A stretch of 64,000 bases of DNA from assembly GCA_037951105.1 (NCBI GenBank), contig JBAMJV010008414.1, forward strand, positions 62,001-126,000, read 5' to 3'. A program made the position numbers and the translations under genes. Shown here one piece after another: positions 36,201 to 45,200 of this stretch; positions within the stretch are counted from its first letter, which is position 1; each line of letters starts with the position of its first letter. Source of the DNA: Echinarachnius parma. Lineage: Eukaryota; Echinodermata; Echinoidea; Clypeasteroida; Echinarachniidae. The notes under the pieces were generated by a model. It did no database searches. It worked only from the letters and a program-made list of their open reading frames with translations, and was not told the origin of the DNA.

Positions 36201-39200
36201 CAGACTCATCTGCTTTTTTAGAAACTACCACTATGTTAGACTTCACAGGTAACATTGTATGGCTGCGGTATGGTCCTAGCAATAACAATGACATCCCATT
36301 GCTGTGTTGAGATTCATACAAAGATGACTACCTGAAAATTGTGGCACATTTCTTTCAGACAACCAACAGTTGCAAATTTGTACCTTTTGATTGCGATTTA
36401 TTTGGATATGCTCTGCATAACATATGAATTGCTTTATAGTTGTTTACTCTTGTTGATACGGTTCTGTTTCCCTAGGTCATACAGGGTACATAACAAGCCT
36501 CTGGTATGGTCCAGCTGACACAGATGACCCAAGGAGTAAGTCCATCCTCGTATCTGGATCAAAGGATGACCATGTAAAGGTCTGGGATACCAATCCCGAG
36601 GACCCAAACAATCCCCTTATCACCACGCTAGAGGGTCATGCTTCTTGGATCTCAGCAGTCACAGGGTCGCCAGTTAGTCAAACCATCTACTCGGCGTGCA
36701 ACGACAAGAGCGCAAAGGTGTGGGACTACAGGAAAGAGACGGTGGGTTTGCAATGTTTAGCCTCTTTAAATTTTAAGCCTAAATCTTCAATACCACCTTG
36801 GGCTTCTAATAGTAAAGCAATTGTGATTCATTCCATTGTAGTACAAGGATGTCAAAGGGTGGGGGGGGGGGGGGTGGGGGGTAAGTAGGGGGCAACACCT
36901 TGAGGGTGGGGGAGGGGTACAATTAAAACATCATGTTCATTATAACTACAATAATAATTATCAGAATTTTCATCATCTTCATTGTCATTATAAGTCATGA
37001 AGACTATAAGGGGCCATCTACAAAGTATGTACGCACAAGGGGGGGGGGGGGGGGGGGGTTCACGCTGATGCATATATGCTTCATTCAACCAGGTGTATAA
37101 AAAGTGCGTACAGGGGGGGAGGGGGGTCAATTTCGGACAATAAATTACATACTTTGTAGATGGGCCCTAATGCTGCTGCTGCTGATAATGATGACGATGA
37201 CCATTGAAATGAAGACTAATGATGACTAGGATGATGATAAGATGATGACGATGATGATGATGATGATGATGATGTCAATGATAATGAAGATAATTATGAA
37301 TTTCTTCTTATACTACAGGTTATCAAGAGAGAGCGTCATGAGGATCATGCCTTTGCGGTCATCTTCTCTCCTGATAAATCAACGGTCATCACCAGCGGGA
37401 AGGAGGGAACGGTCAAATTCTCCAGATTCAAGGACTGCCAGATCGTGAGGCGGGAAACGGGGTTCACCAACAGTCTGATGGTCAGCCGGGATCAGAGCAA
37501 GCTGATTGGTGCACTGCATGATGAGGGCGTGGTCCGGGTCTGGAGCTTGGACCAATCGGACAACGGCAGCACCTTTGATCTTGAAGGACACGAGAAGGGC
37601 ATGGTGTACATGGCTCTGGGGCATGGTGATGAGGTCGTTGTGGGGTCAAAGGACATGACCCTGACAGTGTGGAATCTGAAGGACAGGTCACAGAGATTGA
37701 CCTTGAATGGTATGGTTGAAATTATATGGTTCTAAAGATGCAATTGATTTTGATAGTAAAATACCTTGTTGTGGGCTTAAAGTTTTACACTAACTTATTT
37801 GCCCCTCTGCAACGTTGTTGATATCTGTAATTTGTTTATGGCGTTGTGCGGTATCAGCGAGAACATGGGCAAAGGAAGGACTGAACCAGACTGAACTTGT
37901 CTTTATTTAATGACCACGCTTTTTCCAAATTGGATTTGAATGAGTTTATAGTTGGGCTATTTACTACATAATCTGGCAGATTGTTCCATTCTGTTACAAT
38001 GCGTTGAGAGTATGCATTCTGTCTCCTTTGAGTTTTCACCCGGTGCTTGGTAACCTTGTACTTGTGACCTCTGGTTCGCTTGTCAAAGAAGGTACTTGGT
38101 TGAACATCATCTAGGCCTTTAACTATCTTGTAAGTTTGGATGAGATCAGATCTGTGTCGACGGTAGGCTAACGTAGGCAACTTAAGCTGTTTGAGTCTCT
38201 CTGAGTAGCTCTTACTCTTCATATCTGAAACTGCCTTTGTTGCCCGCCGCTGGACTTTCTCAAGCTTATCCTGGTCTTTCTTCAGCTGTGGGTGCCACAC
38301 TTGTGAACAGTACTCCAAAGAGGGTCGTACTATAGATTTGTATAGTAGAGTGAAGCTGGAAGAGTCAAGTGAAGAAAAAGTCTGTTTGATGATTCCCATC
38401 TTTCTGTTTGAAGATGCTGCTACTCTATTTGCATGCTGTGAAAAGTTCAGTTCATCATCAAACGTAATTCCCAGATCATTTTCACTGCTTGAGACTTGTA
38501 GGTTTGGGTGGTCTGGAGACAATTTATAGTGAGATCTGGGTTCTTTCTGCCATAGTGCATCACTTTGCATTTGTCTTCGTTGAAGGGGAGTTGCCATAAG
38601 TCTGCCCATTTGGTGATTGTCATTAGATCATCCTGAAGAGCTTCCTGTTCGTGGGGATTGTTGACTACAGAGTATAGCTTTGTGTCATCTACAAACAACT
38701 TCACTATACTCTTTGCTGACTTCAGTACATCTGGCAAGTCGTTGATGAAGATTACAAACAGCTCAGGTCCAAGAACGCTGCCTTGGGGGATGCCACTGCT
38801 CACTCTTGCTTCAGTAGACACTGCACCATTGATAAAAACTTGTTGTCGTCTGTTGCTGAGGAATTACTCAATCCACCTCCAAAAGTTGTCTCTGATGCCA
38901 TATGAGTGTAGCTTAGCTAGTAGTCTTCAGTGTGGAACACTATCGAAGGCTTTTCTGTAGTCCAGGTATATGCAGTCGATAGATTCTCCCTGATCCAAAG
39001 CTTCTGCCCAATCCTCGGTGCCTTCTAATAGTTGAGTTGCACATGACTTCCCTTTTCTGAATCCATGCTGGTGGGAACTGTACAGGTTGTTGAATGTCAT
39101 GTGTTTGTTGATTTCATCTCAAACTATCCGCTCCATGACCTTGCCGATTGCGCTGGTTAAGCTTACTAGTCTGTAATTATTTGGATTGCGTTTGTCCCCT

Positions 39201-42200
39201 TTCTTGAATATAGGAATTACATTGGCCACTTTCCAGGAGTCAGGAACTGTACTGGTTTTCATAGAATCGTTGAACAAGTCCGCAAGTGGTTGTGCTATCT
39301 CATGAGCTAATTCCTTAAGCACTCTATTGTGGATTTCATCGGGACCTGGAGACTTTGACTGATCCAGTTTTACAAGTCTGTTCAACACCATATCTGCTGT
39401 AAAGGTGATGTCATCCAAAGTTGTTTGGAATTGTCTGTCCGGAAATGGTGGAATGATGTTTAAGTCTTCACGGGTAAACACAGATGCAAAGAACTGATTT
39501 ATAACTCAACCTTTTCTTGATCTTCCTCTGCTGTAGTTCCATCTGGTTTCATTATTGGTCCAATTGAGGATTTAGACTTTGTCTTGCTCTGCACATACCA
39601 GTTTGACCAGTTTGGAAGCTGTGTTACGTACTCGGTTCCTTGTTGATTTCTGGAACAGATTCCATGCTTTATGTTTTCTTTTAACAGCTTCTATAGCATC
39701 TCGGTTCATCCATTGTGTACGTTGGTGAGAAGGATTTATCTTGGGAACAAACTGATCTGTAACCTCCTTCAGAGTTTCTTCAAGATGTCTGCTTTTGGAA
39801 TTGACGTCCAAGTTAGGCGGCGTTGAGAATACATCGTTGTCTCTTACATAGGTTCTCATTTCCTCATATCTGCCCTTGAAATATGCATACCGAGGACATG
39901 TTTTTTGTTGAGACTGGCTGCACTTTGATTTCAAATTCAATTGTTAGATGGTCACTTTTACCAAGAGAAGGGTGCAAATCCCAGTACTCTATGATCTCTT
40001 CGTGGTTGGTTATCAGTAGGTCTAAAACATTTGACTGGTGCCCGCTTCTCATTCTGGTAGGTTTGTTTATCATCTGCGTCAAAAACATATCGTCTAGTAC
40101 ATCAATGAACTTCTGTGCAAAAACGGAGTTACTTGTTACTGTACTGCTTTCCCAGTTCACTTCTGGCACGTTGAAGTCTCCGATTATTATTGTATGAGTA
40201 TGATTCTGATCCAATGCTGTAATCTCACGAATGAGACTGAGTAATGCCTCGTTATTTTCCTTGGAACTGTTAGGACTTCTGTAGATGCATCCCAGTAGGA
40301 TTTTGCCAACTGCTGTCTCTATGGAACACCATATACTCTCCTCAAAGTCTGAAGAATATGTGTTGAATTGTTGTGCTTGAAGAGAGTCTTTAATGTAGAT
40401 AATAACCCATCGCCTCTGCTTGCTTGGTAGAAACAAATTATATCCCGGAATATGAAGTTCACTGGCTTCCACTTCATAGTTAAAAGTTCTTAGGATATAT
40501 CTCCGATAAAGCAATAAATTATGTCTGGTTTGGACAATGCAATTTTAGTCTCGAGTTCTTCTTTTTTATTCAAGAGTGAGTCTACGTTACTATACATACA
40601 ACTTAGGTGTTCAGGTGCAGAATTAAAATGAGAACTACATTGAAATCTATCTTGCGTGCGATTGTGGTTAAAAATGTGATCATCTCTCTTTTCACAGTTA
40701 GGGTCGAAAAGACCCTGGCCCGGCTCCAGTAGGGTCTCTGTCACTTGGTGGATTTCTCTTTTTTACAAGTTTGTCGTTCTTGATTATCCAGCTGGGATCA
40801 CCTTCGTTCTGCCGTTTCCTCAGCTCTTTCACAAGCTCTGCTCTTGTAGCTCTCTGTTTTTGTGTACGATCTGGCTGAATGAAGATGTCTTTCAGTGGGG
40901 GTGGTGCCTGTCGTAGTTTGCTTGCACGTTTGCACAAATCATCTCTATTGAAGCTGCTCGGAAGCTGTACTAACAGAGGACGAGATCTGGATCCCTGCTC
41001 CAACTTTCCAAGTCTCTGTGCCTTTTTTACTTCATAGTCCACATTAAGGGAGTCAAATACTGAAGAAACACGTGCAATGTCCTCGTCGATTCTTTCTTGA
41101 CTGCTCTCAGTAACTGTTTGTGGTATACCATGCAGAATCACATTGCTTTTTCTCTTGTCCTTCTCTCTTTCCTCCCCCATGCATTCATTGAAGATTGACT
41201 GGACAGTGTCCGATAGATCACCAGGCAATTCTTGCTCATGTATTGTTGGTCCTTCAAATGATCTTGCGTTCATGTTTTCTTTGAGGCTCTGTAATTCTGT
41301 ATCTAGCTGTTTGCATTGCTTCTCTACATCTTTCCATTTAGCAGCCATAATCTTCAAGTTTGTTTAGCCGGTCCCTAGTATCACTCAAAAACTTCTTGCA
41401 TCTCTCTTCAACAACTTGATCGGATTTAACAGCTTCAATAGCTTTCAGCTCGCAAGCCTTGCAGAACCAATGGGCGGCTGTCACATTTCTGAATAACTGA
41501 AATTCCTCATCTGACAAGGCACAACAACTTGAACAGAACCATCCATCACATCGTTCACATTCAATGCTTGTAGTATCAGAGTCTGTAAAAGCTTGACCAC
41601 ATTGACTGCAACATTCTTGGGTGCATCATCATCTATATCAATAGCATCAGTATCTCTGCGGCGAGCTCTAGTCTTAGTGGGTGCTTTATTCTTAGTCTTG
41701 CTAAAAACGACTTTGTTATTTGAACTTGCTCCCTTTTGTGTTTTTTGATGTATTTTGACCTTTATAATCTAATATTTCTACTGATTGTAATATATCTGAA
41801 ATGAGACTTTGAATTTTTCTTACCCATTTTGTATTCTTTTCTATAAAAACAAAACAAAAACAAAACAGGACATCTAGCCACCGTGGAACTAGTCAGAGTC
41901 GCCCAGCAAGAGGCAGCTACATTCATCCTGTCAGGCGACACAAAGGGAGAGCTGAGAATATGGAATTATGTGACGGGAGAATGTCTGCTCGCAATCAAAG
42001 CACACAAGACATCAATGCGCTGCCTGAGAATATCTAATGATGGTGAGCATTTAACCCGTTCCCTTTGAGATTCTCAAATTCACTTAGACTTTGTACATAG
42101 CCCACCAGGTTCCTGTGGGCAAGGGGTTAACAAAACATCAAACGAGGTCCCCTGAAAACCCTGCTAGCTTACATACATGTAGTTCCTTGCTAAGTGTACA

Positions 42201-45200
42201 TGTATTTCAAATGTGCACTTTATTGAGCAACAAAGAGTTTTCCTAGTCCCCAACTAGGGGGTTATCTGGGTAAGCCTATGGTACCCACAAAGTTAACCCT
42301 AGTTAGCAACTAAAAGATCTTGTGTATCAGTCTTAGCCACATCATCCAATAAAGACTTGGCAAGGAAGTAAGCTAACAGGCTACTATGAATAAAGGCCCT
42401 GATTACTGCAAATGCTTAATGACCACTAGATCACTGAGATTGGCTAAGGCTTTAACTCCTAACGTGCCAAGCTCGCATTTTTGCGAGTTACAATACACAT
42501 AAATGCCATAGAGCATTAAAAATCCCTGGCATGTTAAGAGTTAATCTTAGCTTCCTGCTTGACCCTATACATTGTATTCCTCTTTCTTGTTTCAGCTCAA
42601 TATGCACTGACCGGGGGTAATGACAAACAGCTGATCCTCTGGTCTCTGAAGTCCGATGCCTTGGGTCAAGAGATCAAAAGACTCTCTGTTCATATATCAG
42701 AGATCACGTGCGCAGAGTTTACTTCGGACGATACAACAATTGTCTCTGGGTCGCACGCAGGTGAATGGCAGCTACATGTTTGGAACATTTGGGAGCAGGA
42801 TGACTCGAAAGACCAGTAAGTAATCTTGAGGAAAACATAATTTGTTTTATAAACCTTTATTTAATAGGTTCTTTCCCAGGGTAGTTTTCAATCGAGAGGC
42901 TTAATGATACCTGATCATCTCTTTATAAAATTTGGTTTTTGTAATCAGCAGTTTTTGTCATTTGTAATTCTTATCATTGTTTGAATCTGCAGTTTTGGGG
43001 CGGGGACATTTTTTAGCATCGTTCACATCCATAGTGTCATGAAGCTCTTGCCTAAACCACTTTGGTGCTACATGTATTTTGTGCTATTTGAGCCCCTCAT
43101 ATTATTTCTATTATTGTTTATGACAAAAATAAAATTGAATATTATTATCACAAATAAAGTACCATTTAAAGGGATAGTTGAGTTCTGGTAAAGAGAGTAC
43201 AGTTTTGGTCAAACTGAATTTTAGTAAGCAAAACCTGCACCATTACGATTACAAACTAATAGTTATATCTCCACCATGCTAAAACGGAATAAAACAGTAC
43301 AAATGACTAAGTAAAAAGCCTGTTATCATTCAAAAAGAGCCGTTAAAAACACTCATCGGTTTTAACCATTTAAAATAAAATATTGTGCATATGATGTTTT
43401 GTTAAAATGGTGATTAGATAGAGAGATAATCAACAACTATCTAAAAATCTATTTTCTAATGCTGTTATCCGATCCGGATCCGATCCGAGATCCCGGCGGT
43501 AATGGCTTCCGAGCCGATTCCGAGACGGATCCGAGAAATATTTTTTCTCGGTAGAAAATATCGGAAGATTTTGCCGACCCATTTTCTCCAGTGATAATTG
43601 AACATGTGTATGTTTGACAGTCCATTAAGTAGTGTAATTTAAATAAGAAATGGGGAAATCAATATTGTTTACTTTATGAGTGGTTATTTTGGAGAAATTC
43701 ATGGTTCGTCAGTTCGTTTTGCAGTCGAAAATTGAACAGGATGCGCGAAATTGCTAGTCATTTGAACGATGTTGTGGACGGATGTGCAATCAAAGTTACG
43801 CCGATACTCGAGGGGAGACGTCTGTTGGATGTCTGTATGATCGAGCTAATAAGCCAGTGCATTCAAAATGTGGCTCTGAATACGTTTTATTGTCATTTGC
43901 ACATTTAAAAATGTTCTGATATTCTACTTACATGATTTCTTGGCGTTTGATAGCTGGGCGGAAACAAAAATATGCCCCTAAGCAATGAAAACAATTGCGC
44001 AAAATATCGATAAAAAATTACTACACCGCTCCCGTTTGCTTGTATAATTGCGTGTGCAGATATAGATCCGCCGCCGGGAATTCCCCAATTTTCGGCGGAT
44101 GGATCTCGCGTAAGAAAAAACGTTCACCATAACACACGCAAAGTAATACGACCAAATTAACGCCTAATAACTTGTTGCATGTGCATGCAAGCTAGCTATA
44201 GCTAGCTAACTCATTGGAGTTCTCTCGAGGCCTAGCCGTCCGTAATCCGATTTTTTTCTTTGGAAATATATCGATAATTCAGCAGTTTTGTCTTTGATTT
44301 GGGGGGTTATTTTGTATTCTGTTCGGCTTTCAGATGCCATGTTATCATGTAAGTAGATTACCAGAATTGTGTGGTTCCCTAAAAGGGTAATTTATAGCCG
44401 ATTTTTGAGGGCAGTGGCCCGGCAGTGGCTCACAAGCGCGGTTTTCCACGCGATTGGCGGGTTGAGTTTCTGTGAAACGTGTGGTGCGATGCCGAACAAA
44501 CCATCGAAAAAATACTTTTCTTGCGAAACTCTGAATAATCTGAATATTATTTTTCCGTAAAAATTGATATGTACATGCCTCGAAACGGCATTATTATTAA
44601 TATTTTTGCCCTATAAAACAAGAAAGATGAGTCTACAACGCTGCATTTTTTCAGAGCAAATTGCAATATTTTTTTTCTCCGAGATCCGATCCGATCCGAG
44701 ATCTCGTTAGCGATATAGAATTCTAATGATCCGAGAACGGGCCGGGATTTTTTGTTTACCTAACAGCGTTACTATTTTCTAAATTTTTGAAAAGAGGAAG
44801 CATTTAAAAAAAATAATTAACGGCTGGTTCAAAATTGTGGAATAATTGTGGGGCCCCACATTTATTACAATGGCTTAGATGTTTATGGATATTTCAGCCA
44901 TTTCTGAACAGATTTTGATCAAATAAAGTTTATTCTGTCATTAAAGTTGTAGGCTCTTTCGAATTTGACACTCAGTTTTTCATTATCTCACAAAAAAGTC
45001 AGTGTCTGATAAATGAGACTTACTGCCCGCCATACTATTTACCAATTATGTCCATTCTCTCGGCACCGCTCGGCACACAGCTGAATGCACACTAACAATG
45101 GCGGGCGGAATACTCGCATGTTCAATGGTATGTAGGGCAATAAGTCTCATTTATCAGGCACTGACTTGGTAAAAATTGACAAAAATAGGAACCTGACATG

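Noticed and set aside
38338..40197. Plus-strand frames over intron 9
   Set aside because: Antisense shadows of the minus-strand LINE.
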